Source of the DNA: Bradyrhizobium viridifuturi
GTDB taxonomy: Bacteria > Pseudomonadota > Alphaproteobacteria > Rhizobiales > Xanthobacteraceae
Length of the DNA stretch: 64,000 nt
Reading direction: 5' to 3'
NCBI RefSeq assembly: GCF_001238275.1
Contig: NZ_LGTB01000029.1
Location: 57,868-121,867, forward strand
Within the stretch, counting starts at the first letter, position 1. Each line of letters opens with the position of its first letter. This document shows, one piece after another, positions 45,184 to 53,257 of the stretch. Under the pieces are notes generated by a model, which worked only from the letters and a program-made list of their open reading frames with translations, made no database searches and was not told the origin of the DNA. Position numbers and translations under genes: made by a program.

Positions 45184-46023
45184 TCATGCCGTCGCAACGC
45201 CGCGCCGCAGTCCGAGCCGGGCCGCGATCGCCGCATAATGTCGCCTGACGCCCGCGCTGCCATAGGCCCGCTCCAGCCGGCGCACGGTGAAGTGCCCCTT
45301 CGCGATCTTCTGGAAATGGTCCATGAAGATGACGTTGACGCTCGCGCCGAACGCCGCGCCGATGATCGGCACCGCGCCGGCCGCGGCCTTGTCCGAGACC
45401 ACCAGCCCGAACCGCGAGACGATCTCGCTGACCAGGTTGGAGATCACGGGAGCCGAGGCATCGACCGCGCCGCGCTCCAGGATATAGGCGGCTGCGTCGC
45501 TGGTGTATTTGCTGATCAGCGCGCGGGCAGCGTAGTAGCCGACATCGATGCTGTCGTCGGTTCGCTTGGTGCCGTAGGCGAAGACCTCGAGACAGGCGAG
45601 CCTTGCCTCGATCTTGGAGAGATCCTCGCCCTGGTGCCTTGCGATTTCGGCGATCGCGCGCAGCATCAATGTCGTGGTCAGGGGAAGTTCGATCGCCAGC
45701 GCGCCGAAGCCGAACAGGCCGCTGACGCCTCCGGTTACGCCTGCGAGAAACGACGAGAAGGTCACCGCGGGTGACGGCGGCGGCTTCTCGTCGAGCGTGT
45801 CGACGGCAACCTCCAGCCCTTTCATGACTGCGGTGCGCACCAGCCCGCTGAGCTGGCGGTTGGCGGCCTTCGGCAGCAGGTTGAGGGCCCGGTTGACGGG
45901 GACGCCCGCATAGTCGGCGATCCTTGCCGCGAGATTGGAGCTTTCCAGCGTCTTGACTGCGGCTTGGAGCGCGGCGTGATCGCCGGGAGGAAGGACAACG
46001 AGCTGGGCGACATCCTGGCTCAT
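45184..46023 (-). CDS. EcsC-family protein
   Basis: 279 residues from ATG 46023, which overlaps the P-type ATPase stop by ATGA. The EcsC domain covers most of the protein: FGFGALAIELPLTTTLMLRAIAEIARHQGEDLSKIEARLACLEVFAYG, and GAVPIIGAAFGASVNVIFMDHFQKIAKGHFTVRRLERAYG near the C terminus. Two glycine-rich hydrophobic hairpins suggest membrane insertion or association. EcsC function is unknown; in this cluster it may help shape or coat a membrane with the neighbouring ATPase (inference). Confidence 0.88.
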   Translation of the reverse strand: MSQDVAQLVVLPPGDHAALQAAVKTLESSNLAARIADYAGVPVNRALNLLPKAANRQLSGLVRTAVMKGLEVAVDTLDEKPPPSPAVTFSSFLAGVTGGVSGLFGFGALAIELPLTTTLMLRAIAEIARHQGEDLSKIEARLACLEVFAYGTKRTDDSIDVGYYAARALISKYTSDAAAYILERGAVDASAPVISNLVSEIVSRFGLVVSDKAAAGAVPIIGAAFGASVNVIFMDHFQKIAKGHFTVRRLERAYGSAGVRRHYAAIAARLGLRRGVATA

Positions 46024-48137
46024 TGATACCTGAGAATTGGCCGTATGCCGTTGAAGCTCGCCAGGATCGCCGAGCCGTTGCTGATCAGCGCGGTGACCTC
46101 GGGCGTGATCAGCCCGCCGGGCAGGGCTAGTCCCAGCGCCAGTGTGTTCAGCGCCGCAACGATGGCGTAGTTCTGCTTGATCAGGCTGACGGCGCCTTGC
46201 GAAATCTCTACCGCCTTGACGAGCTTCCAGAGCGAATCTTCCATCAGGATGACGTCGGCGGATTCGTGCGTGACCTCGGCGCCATGCTTCATGGCGATCC
46301 CGACATCGGCGAAGCTGAGCGCAGGCGAATCGTTGATGCCGTCGCCGACCATGGCGACCCTGCGGCCCTGGCGCTGCAGTTCCTGGATCACGCCGGCCTT
46401 GTCGGCCGGCAACATGTCCGCGAAGTGCTCGGTGAGGCCCAGATTCTCGCAGACGGCGCGCGCCACGACGCCGTTGTCGCCGGTCAGCATGATGCTGTTC
46501 TTGACGCCCAGCGTATGCAGCCGCTGGATCACCGAACGGCTCTCCTCGCGGATCTCGTCGGAATACGGCACGAGGCCCGCGAGCTTGCCGTCGACGGCGA
46601 TATAGAGGCTCGAATAGCCGCGCTGGTCGAGCGCCGCGCGATCGAGGGCCGAGGCGTCGACGGCGATTTCGCTCTGGCGCATGAAGCGCTGGTTGCCGAC
46701 ATGGACGTAATAGCCGTTGACCTGGCCCTCGACGCCGAGGCCGAGGCGGTAGGTGGTCTCGTTGCACGGCGGAATGTTCACCGCGAGCTGCCGGGCCCGC
46801 GTGCGCAACGCCTCGGCGACCGGATGCTGCAGCTTGGTTTCGGCGGCGGCGGCGAGCCCGAGTAAATGGTTCGGCGTGATCTGCTTCTGGTAGGAGATCA
46901 CGTCGATCACGGCGGGCGTGCCGTGGGTGAGGGTGCCGGTCTTGTCGAACACCATGGTGTCGATCCCGGCGAGCTTCTCCATATGACCGCCGCTCTTGAT
47001 GATCATGCCGGTGCGCGCCGCGAGCGTCATCGAGGACAGCACCGAGGTGGGGGCCGCGACGCGGATGCCGGTGCCGTAGTCGACGATGACGAGCGAGAGG
47101 AAGCGATTGAAGTCGCCCGAGACCATCGCGGTGCCGGTAGCAAGCGCGAGCGTCGGGGTCACCAGCCGGTCGGCGAAGCGTTCGGCATGGTTCTGCATGC
47201 GCGTGTCGCCGATCGGCGCGGACTCGATCAAGCGGACGATCTGGCCGGCGGTGGTCGCCGTTCCGACGCGCAGCGCACGCAGCGTGATCTGGCCCTCGCG
47301 GATCACGGTGGCGGCGAATGCCGCTTCGCCCTTGCCGCGATGCACCGGCAGGCCCTCGCCGGTGATCGTCTTCTGGTCGATGGTGGCGGAGCCGTCGATG
47401 ATCTCGCCGTCGACCGGGATCATCTCGCCGGGATACACCACGACGATGTCGCCGTTCTTGAGCTCGGCGGCCGGGATCGACACCACCTCGCCGTCGCGCA
47501 GCAGCCAGGCCGTCTTCGACTGGAATTCGAGCAGCTCATTGATCGCTTTCCGCGAGCCCGCCGCGGTCAGGTCGCGAATCCAGTCGCCGAGCTTGATCAG
47601 CCAGGTGACGATGCAGCCGGCCAGCGGATTGCCCTGGAGCACGGAGGCGCTGATCGCGAGCGTATCGAGCACGTCGATGTTCAGCCGGCTCTCGTTGGCC
47701 CAGACCTTCCAGGCGCGCCTGGCGATCGGGATCGCGTTCCAGAGCATCAGCGGCATGTTGATCGCCGTGATCACCGGATTGGCGCTGAACGCCATGAACA
47801 AAGACAGGGTCGGCAGTGCCAAGGGCGAGCGCTTGGAGACTTCCGGAACGCTGGCGCGCGGCGAGGCCGCGTCCGGTGCGGTGCTCGCGCACAGCGCCTT
47901 GAGGTCGGCGAGGCTCATGGCCTTGAAGCCGTTCAGCAGCGCGAGCAGCCGCTGCTCGTGCGCCGGATCGTATTCCAGCACGAGGCTCGCGCAGTCGTAG
48001 TTAATCCGTGCGGTCCTGATGCCTTCCTGCGCTCGCAGCCAGCCGAGGCAGATCTCGCCCAGGTTGCGATTTTGTCCGAGCGCGGGAATGCTCAGACGAA
48101 TGCGTCCTGGCATGGAGTGGCAGAAGCGGAAGTCCAT
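46020..48137 (-). CDS. P1B-type (heavy-metal-like) P-type ATPase lacking the CPx motif
   Basis: 705 residues. An N-terminal HMA-like domain has MPGRIRLSIP (residues 9-18) but no CxxC. The ATPase core is complete: TGEGLP (259-264), phosphorylation site DKTGTLT with Asp398, and GDGIND. The fourth transmembrane helix reads DYGTGIRVAAP (353-363) where typical P1B pumps have CPC. Members with HMA_2-type domains and unusual TM4 motifs include FezB, the ferrosome iron pump. It is coupled to EcsC by an ATGA overlap and follows an HMA-like protein gene by 26 bases. Iron as substrate is inference. Confidence 0.87.
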   Translation of the reverse strand: MDFRFCHSMPGRIRLSIPALGQNRNLGEICLGWLRAQEGIRTARINYDCASLVLEYDPAHEQRLLALLNGFKAMSLADLKALCASTAPDAASPRASVPEVSKRSPLALPTLSLFMAFSANPVITAINMPLMLWNAIPIARRAWKVWANESRLNIDVLDTLAISASVLQGNPLAGCIVTWLIKLGDWIRDLTAAGSRKAINELLEFQSKTAWLLRDGEVVSIPAAELKNGDIVVVYPGEMIPVDGEIIDGSATIDQKTITGEGLPVHRGKGEAAFAATVIREGQITLRALRVGTATTAGQIVRLIESAPIGDTRMQNHAERFADRLVTPTLALATGTAMVSGDFNRFLSLVIVDYGTGIRVAAPTSVLSSMTLAARTGMIIKSGGHMEKLAGIDTMVFDKTGTLTHGTPAVIDVISYQKQITPNHLLGLAAAAETKLQHPVAEALRTRARQLAVNIPPCNETTYRLGLGVEGQVNGYYVHVGNQRFMRQSEIAVDASALDRAALDQRGYSSLYIAVDGKLAGLVPYSDEIREESRSVIQRLHTLGVKNSIMLTGDNGVVARAVCENLGLTEHFADMLPADKAGVIQELQRQGRRVAMVGDGINDSPALSFADVGIAMKHGAEVTHESADVILMEDSLWKLVKAVEISQGAVSLIKQNYAIVAALNTLALGLALPGGLITPEVTALISNGSAILASFNGIRPILRYQ

Positions 48138-48163
48138 GAATTCGCACTCTCGCCCCTGGCGGG

Positions 48164-48721
48164 TCAGGCCGCCGCGCCTTCCGGCTCCGCCTGCTCCGCG
48201 TCGCGCATGTTGGCTTGAATCATGTGGTTGAGTGCGAAGATCGCCAGCGTGACCCAGACCGGCGTCGCGGCGTTGGCGCCGACCTCGAAGATGGTGAAGC
48301 CGGCGATGCCGGTGGCGAGCAGGATCTTCAGATCGACCACATTTCCGGTGGCGACCTTGATGCCGTTGTCGAAGTCCTTGAAGAAGTCGACGATCATCCT
48401 GGCCGTATGCGAATGCTCGGCAAGGTACTCGGCCTCCTGCTCGATCTTGGTCGCCAGCGCGTCGATTTCGTTGGCCGGCGGCTTGTAGTGACCGCCGGTG
48501 TGATGCTGCAGCCGGCCATGAAACTCGTCGTGCCGGTCGGCATCGTAGTGCAGCACGACGCTTCCCGTGGTCGGATTGACGGTGACGTCCTCGATGCCGG
48601 GAATGACGCTGAAGGTCTGCTTGATCTGTTCGAGAAGCTCGGGGTTTTCCTTGGCCGACGGCACTTTCATGCGGATCCGGCCCGGCACCTGATGCGCGAT
48701 CTGCAGCTTCATCTTGGTCAT
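48164..48721 (-). CDS. HMA_2-like membrane protein (FezC-like candidate)
   Basis: 185 residues from ATG 48721, after GAGAGG. Residues 5-75 form a ferredoxin-like HMA fold with VPGRIRMKVPS at 12-22 but without metal-binding CxxC. A GIEDVTVNPTTGSVVLHYD block follows, then a linker, then a C-terminal pair of hydrophobic segments (ILLATGIAGFTIFEVGANAATPVWVTLAIFALNHMI). The GRIR motif is shared with the ATPase N terminus downstream, which suggests the two proteins descend from, or bind through, the same domain. It ends in AEQAEPEGAAA. Confidence 0.8.
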   Translation of the reverse strand: MTKMKLQIAHQVPGRIRMKVPSAKENPELLEQIKQTFSVIPGIEDVTVNPTTGSVVLHYDADRHDEFHGRLQHHTGGHYKPPANEIDALATKIEQEAEYLAEHSHTARMIVDFFKDFDNGIKVATGNVVDLKILLATGIAGFTIFEVGANAATPVWVTLAIFALNHMIQANMRDAEQAEPEGAAA

Positions 48722-48856
48722 CGTATTCCTCTCACAGCGTTCCAACGCCGGCGCGGGACGCGAATGATGCCGTCGTCAATCCGATTGCGCGCCGTGCCGG
48801 CGTCGCAAGGCCGATCGGCGGCGCACGTCGCCGCCTTGCCGCCCGTCCGATCCCGT

Positions 48857-49249
48857 TCAGGCCGCGGACGAAGCCCGGCTGTCGGCCGCCTTGCCTTCCT
48901 GGGCTTGGCTCTCGGCCTTCACTTCCGCAACGATGTCGTTCACCTGCTCGTGGGCTTCGGCAAACATCTCGCGCGACCTCTGCGCGAACTTGTAGGTGCC
49001 GCGAACGGTGGACTTGAACAGCGGATTGAGTGCGCCCGCCAGCTTCGGCAGATATTTCGGCGCCGCGACTGCGGCAACGCCAAGCGCAAGTCCCGGCAGC
49101 AAGGCAGCTTCGAACACGGCCGCACCGACAGCCACCACCGCAACGACCGCGACCGTCTTGTTGATGCCGCCGCCTTCTTCGGAATCCTGTTCGGGCGCGT
49201 CATGGTGGAAGGCGGTATCGTGACTGCTACCATTGGTGTTCGGGTTCAT
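48857..49249 (-). CDS. Small Ala/Gly-rich membrane protein (DUF5132-like)
   Basis: 130 residues from ATG 49249 after AAGGGA. A His/Asp/Glu-rich head (HDTAFHHDAPEQDSEEGGG) is followed by a long hydrophobic Ala/Val/Gly hairpin (residues 31-62: TVAVVAVVAVGAAVFEAALLP, then GLALGVAAVAAPKYLPKL) and an amphipathic charged tail. It resembles DUF5132 proteins, and in layout the small hydrophobic proteins of magnetosome and ferrosome clusters. First gene of the cluster. The His/acidic head could bind metal. Confidence 0.7.
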   Translation of the reverse strand: MNPNTNGSSHDTAFHHDAPEQDSEEGGGINKTVAVVAVVAVGAAVFEAALLPGLALGVAAVAAPKYLPKLAGALNPLFKSTVRGTYKFAQRSREMFAEAHEQVNDIVAEVKAESQAQEGKAADSRASSAA

Positions 49250-49259
49250 CGGAAATCCC

Positions 49260-49273
49260 TTGTGACCGCACAA
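49260..49273. promoter_or_regulatory. 14-bp palindrome at the start of the DUF5132-like gene
   Basis: TTGTGACCGCACAA (TTGTG, 4 bases, CACAA) lies 11-24 bases upstream of the ATG, over the ribosome-binding region. Position favours a repressor or translational effect rather than activation. Confidence 0.35.
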
Positions 49274-49494
49274 CTAACTGCAGTTTCATCAATAACGGCG
49301 GATTGAAATGGATTCGTGACAGTTTGATTACAGTCGTCCGACCGGTTGCGGCGGCATGGTGTCGCGGCGCAACGGGGCGCGCATCTACCCACCGTGGGAG
49401 TGCCCGCATCGGGCGCGGCAAGCCTCGGCGGGCGATCTTTATGTCTCGATGTGTCTGCGCTCAGATAAATCCGAGGGCAGGGGCGCGTTGCGCC

Positions 49495-50703
49495 CTACCG
49501 GTCCCACGTCACCGGCAAGTCCAGCAGGCCGCGGAACGCCCAGCCACCGATCCGCGGCGACCGGTCTTCGATCAGGCGCAGATTGCTGAGCCTTGCGAAG
49601 ATCGCGGGCAGCGCGACGTCGGCGACCATGGCGCGCGAGGCCCAGGCGCCGGCGCAGAAATGCGGACCGGCGCCGAACGCGATGCTCTTGCTGGCGTCGC
49701 GGCGCACGTCGAACGCGTCAGGCCGGTCGAAATGCTTCTCGTCGCGGTTCGCCGAGCCGAACATCAGGAACACGCGTTCATTGGTCTCAAACGCGATATC
49801 GCGGATCGTCCACGGCTTGGCGATCCGCCGCGGCGACATCCCGATCGGCGAGATCCAGCGCGCATATTCCTCGAACACCTGCAGCCACGGGATCGCGCCG
49901 CTGGTTGCCAATGCGAGCTGGTCCGGGTGGGTCAAGAGCGCCCACACCGTGCCGGCGATCGCGTCGCGCGGCTCGTTCTGGCCGCCCGAGATCGCGAGCT
50001 TGATGTTGGCGCGCACGCTGTCCATCGGCATGTCGGTCTGCAACAGCACGCCGAGCAGGCTGAGGTCGGGCGTCTTGCGCAACACCGGCACCATGTCGTC
50101 GATCGCGGCGTCGATGCCCGAGGTCGCGGCATGGCAGCGCGCCTCGATCGCGGGGTCGCCGACATAATTGGCGATGCCATCGATCATGCCCTGCGACCAG
50201 GCATTCATGTCCTCGAACCGCATGTTGGTGAGGCCGGTGATCGATTTCAGGCATTCGGCCGAGAACGGCAGCGCGAAGGCCTGCACGAAATCGACCACGC
50301 CGTCCGGCGACAATCCGTCGAGGATGCGCGCCGCATGTCCCGCGAACTGCGCAGTCCAGTGCGACCTGACCGTCTTCGGCGAGATCGCCGGGAAGATCGC
50401 CTTGCGCTCGTTCATGTGCGCATCGCCGTCCTTGCGCATCATGTTGTGGCCCATCAGCCTGTTCATCAGCCCCTCGGGCTGGTGCGACGAGAACACGTCG
50501 ATCTGCTTCTCGGAGACGAAGATGTCGTCGCGGTTGCACAGCAGCGTGCTGCCAAGTTGCGGCACGAAGGCGATCGGCGCCTGCTTGCGCATGCGCGCCA
50601 GCGTCGGATAGGGGTCCTGCCAGAAGGCGGGGACGTCGATGTCGAAATGGGGGGCGGTGCTCACGACGTGATCTCGGGTTGCCTCGGGTTTCGAACCGAG
50701 CAT
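49495..50703 (-). CDS. Cytochrome P450
   Basis: 402 residues. The heme-binding loop is FGAGPHFCAGAWASR with ligand Cys350. The EXXR motif is in EEYARW, and the I-helix reads SGGQNEPRDAIAG, with Gln-Asn-Glu in place of the common Ala-Gly-x-Glu-Thr. No signal peptide, so cytosolic as in bacterial P450s. No ferredoxin partner gene is next to it. Substrate unknown. The start at ATG 50703 could be replaced by GTG a few codons on. It lies 245 bases from the metal cluster on the same strand; the gap contains the palindrome above and nothing else I can assign. Confidence 0.93.
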   Translation of the reverse strand: MLGSKPEATRDHVVSTAPHFDIDVPAFWQDPYPTLARMRKQAPIAFVPQLGSTLLCNRDDIFVSEKQIDVFSSHQPEGLMNRLMGHNMMRKDGDAHMNERKAIFPAISPKTVRSHWTAQFAGHAARILDGLSPDGVVDFVQAFALPFSAECLKSITGLTNMRFEDMNAWSQGMIDGIANYVGDPAIEARCHAATSGIDAAIDDMVPVLRKTPDLSLLGVLLQTDMPMDSVRANIKLAISGGQNEPRDAIAGTVWALLTHPDQLALATSGAIPWLQVFEEYARWISPIGMSPRRIAKPWTIRDIAFETNERVFLMFGSANRDEKHFDRPDAFDVRRDASKSIAFGAGPHFCAGAWASRAMVADVALPAIFARLSNLRLIEDRSPRIGGWAFRGLLDLPVTWDR

Positions 50704-50768
50704 AGGCCGGCAGGCGCGCCCGGTCTGTCCCTACCGTTGGGGACAAGGGAAGCGGCCGCTTCGACGCT

Positions 50769-51560
50769 TCAGTTCAGCTGCCGTGCCGACGCCATCAGCC
50801 GCAGTGCGATCGCGAACAGCTCGTTCTGCGAGGAGATGCCGAGCTTGTCATAGGCGCGCTTGCGATAGGTGAGGGCGGAGTGCAGCCCGATGCCGAGTTC
50901 GGCGGCGATCGCTTCGGAGCTGAGGCCCGAAAGGATGCGCAGGCAGACCTCCCTCTCGCGTCCGGTCAGCCTGGACAATGGTTCGGCGGTCGCAAACAGG
51001 GTCTTTAGCCGCGCGATCGGATCGGCGTCCGGTTCGCGCTGGAAGTGCCGCGCCACGGCTGCGGTCAACGCCGGCGCCACCGCGGCGAGGCGCGCGATCT
51101 GCGCGCGGCTGAAGCGGCCCTGCGCGGTGATCTGGTAGAAATTGACGTAGAAGCAGGTGTCGCCGGTCCAGATCGCGGACGCGAATTTGTCGACGATGTC
51201 GGAATCGTCGAAGAAGATCTTGCGGTAGCCATCGCTGTACATCCGCCGGGCAAAGGTCGGCAGCACGATCGGCACCGCCTGCGTCTTGCCCTCGAACACC
51301 GCATCGCGGTTCGGGTCGGCCTGGTGGAAATGTTCGGAATAGGCGATCCCGAGGTCGCGCCCGGTCGGGATGTTGCCGACGTCGAGCAGGCACGCAGCGG
51401 ACCGCGGCCCGGTGAACGAGAACACCATGCAGTGGCCGACCCCGGCGACGCGGCGCAGCGCGCCGATCAGGGCCTGCGCAAAGCCCTCGCGGCCGATCGC
51501 CAGCAGCGCCGGCGTGATGTCGCTGACGACCGAAGTCTTGAAGGCGCGATCTGCCTTCAT
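50769..51560 (-). CDS. LuxR-type transcriptional regulator
   Basis: 263 residues. The C-terminal LuxR helix-turn-helix is LTGREREVCLRILSGLSSEAIAAELGIGLHSALTYRKRAYDKLGI (about 190-235). The N-terminal domain does not look like an acyl-homoserine-lactone-binding domain or a response receiver; it contains GVGHCMVFSFTGPRSAACLLDV. It precedes the P450 gene by 65 bases on the same strand and is the natural candidate to regulate it. Confidence 0.85.
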   Translation of the reverse strand: MKADRAFKTSVVSDITPALLAIGREGFAQALIGALRRVAGVGHCMVFSFTGPRSAACLLDVGNIPTGRDLGIAYSEHFHQADPNRDAVFEGKTQAVPIVLPTFARRMYSDGYRKIFFDDSDIVDKFASAIWTGDTCFYVNFYQITAQGRFSRAQIARLAAVAPALTAAVARHFQREPDADPIARLKTLFATAEPLSRLTGREREVCLRILSGLSSEAIAAELGIGLHSALTYRKRAYDKLGISSQNELFAIALRLMASARQLN

Positions 51561-51647
51561 GGTGTCCTCCCCTGTGTTTCGGGAAGACTAGCAGCGGCTT
51601 CACGGGGGTGGAAGCGGCTGACGCGTCGGCGTTCTGAACCTTCCCCG

Positions 51648-51755
51648 CGTCATTCCGGGGCGACGCGCAGCGTCGAGCCCGGAATTCATTCCACCACAAA
51701 GTTCGCGGCCCGATGGATTCCGGGCTCAGCCCGTCGGGCTGCCCCGGAATGACGG
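51648..51755. repeat. Palindromic intergenic repeat, CATTCCGGGG family, copy 3
   Basis: CGTCATTCCGGGGCGACGCG at the left, GCCCCGGAATGACGG at the right, inner ATGGATTCCGGGCT. Same architecture as the copies at 21874 and 27578. Confidence 0.82.
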
Positions 51756-51771
51756 CCGTGGGGAAATCGCC

Positions 51772-52134
51772 TCAGGCCCCCGGCACCTGGTCGAGGAAGC
51801 CGGTGATGCTCCTGATCCGGCCATCCTTCAGCAGGGCGAAGTCAGTGCCCTTGATCGGGCTGTCGACGCCGTCGGGCCCGAGGCCCCAGGAGAACCGGAC
51901 GTGGTCGCCGAAGCCGTTCGGGTCGCCGATCAGCTTGAAGGTGAAGTCCGGAAACTTCTGCTGCACGCCGGCGATCAGCGCGTCGACGCCCTCATGGCCG
52001 TCGCCGCTCATCAGCGGATCGACATAGCGCGCGTCGGCGGTCCAGTTCTGGCTCAGCATCTCGCGGCGCCGGCTCGGCGTCCGCTCGTTCCAGAGCGCGA
52101 TGTAGTTGCGGGCGACGGTGGCGTGGTCGGTCAT
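51772..52134 (-). CDS. NTF2/SnoaL-like protein
   Basis: 120 residues from ATG 52134, preceded by AAGGAGAG. A single cone-shaped alpha+beta fold: VARNYIALWNERTPSRRREML, YVDPLMSGDGHEGVDALIAG, FPDFTFKLIGDPNGFGDHVRFSWGLG, and a C-terminal strand SITGFLDQVPG. Such proteins are isomerases, hydrolases or ligand binders; no function can be assigned. It lies just beyond the LysR gene on the same strand. Confidence 0.82.
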   Translation of the reverse strand: MTDHATVARNYIALWNERTPSRRREMLSQNWTADARYVDPLMSGDGHEGVDALIAGVQQKFPDFTFKLIGDPNGFGDHVRFSWGLGPDGVDSPIKGTDFALLKDGRIRSITGFLDQVPGA

Positions 52135-52242
52135 GGTGCTCTCCTTCTGATGTGCCGGACTTGAGCGGCTGTCCGGACTATCGAAGGTTCGCGTGCGCCG
52201 ATCGATTACCTCCGAGGTCATCGCGCGTCGCTAATGCGCCGG

Positions 52243-53151
52243 TCACGGTTTGATGTAGGCCTCGGGATCGCCGCGCGCGTGCGCCTCCATCGCATCGAGG
52301 AAGCAGCGCACCTTGGCCGGGACGAATTGCCGCGCCGGCAGCAGCGCATGCACATTGAGCGGCTCGCAGCCATGGTCCGGCAGCAGCCGCCGCAACTGGC
52401 CGGCCGCGACCGCGGCGCGGGTGTAGCTCGCGGTGACCCGCAGCACGCCATGGCCGGCGAGCGCCGCCTGCAGGCGGACATGCGCGTTCGAAGAGGTGAG
52501 ACGCGCGCAGTCGACGGCGAGATGCTCGACGGCGCCGCCCGGCGTGGTGATCGCCCATCTCGGATCGCTGGGACCGGTCAGAAGCGGCAGCTGTCTCAGC
52601 TCGTCCAGCGTGCGCGGTTCGCCGAACTTCTCCAGCAGCGCCGGTGCCGCGAACAGGCCGCGCTCCAGCGTGAAGACGCGGCGGATCACGATGCCGGCCG
52701 ACGGCAGCGGGGCCTCCAGCATCGCGAACACGATGTCGTAATTCTCCGCGATCGGATTGACGATGTCGTGCTCGACGTCGATCCGGATCGCGAGCTCGGG
52801 ATAGCGGCCCATCACCGCGCAGGCGACCGGCCCCGCGTGATGCGCGCCGAATTCGTACGGCGCCTTGATGCGCAGCGTGCCCGCGACCGAGCTCGACATC
52901 GCCAGCGCCTCGCTGTGGGTGTCGTGCAGCGCCGCGAACAGCGGGCGGACCTTGCGATAGATGGTCTCGCCGGAATCGGTCAGCCGCAGGTGCCGCGTGG
53001 TCCGCTCGATCAGCCGCAGCCCGAGATTGGCCTCGAGCCGCTGCACCGCAGCACTGAGGCTCGATTTGGGGTGCCCGAGCACGCGCGCAGCCGCGGTGAA
53101 GCCGCCATGCTCGACAACCTCGCAAAACAGCTCCCAGTCGCGCCACTCCAT
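52243..53151 (-). CDS. LysR-family transcriptional regulator
   Basis: 302 residues from ATG 53151 (MEWRDWELF). The N-terminal helix-turn-helix is FCEVVEHGGFTAAARVLGHPKSSLSAAVQRLEANLGLRLIERTTR, followed by the periplasmic-binding-protein-like effector domain. It is divergent from the Rieske oxygenase gene, so it most likely regulates it. The shared 106-base region includes ATTGCAAGCAAT (53227-53238), a short palindrome of LysR-site size. Confidence 0.9.
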   Translation of the reverse strand: MEWRDWELFCEVVEHGGFTAAARVLGHPKSSLSAAVQRLEANLGLRLIERTTRHLRLTDSGETIYRKVRPLFAALHDTHSEALAMSSSVAGTLRIKAPYEFGAHHAGPVACAVMGRYPELAIRIDVEHDIVNPIAENYDIVFAMLEAPLPSAGIVIRRVFTLERGLFAAPALLEKFGEPRTLDELRQLPLLTGPSDPRWAITTPGGAVEHLAVDCARLTSSNAHVRLQAALAGHGVLRVTASYTRAAVAAGQLRRLLPDHGCEPLNVHALLPARQFVPAKVRCFLDAMEAHARGDPEAYIKP

Positions 53152-53257
53152 GGCCGATTGTCCATCCACCGGTACAGTGTGTCCAGCCAAATCGGATTAT
53201 CCCGATCGCCGGGATCACCTAACCTGATTGCAAGCAATAGTGCATCGGGAGGGTGAG

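Noticed and set aside
49260..49273. TTGTGACCGCACAA as a FixK2 activator box
   Set aside because: The fourth base is T rather than A or C, and the site is only 11-24 bases before the start codon, too close for activation from -40.
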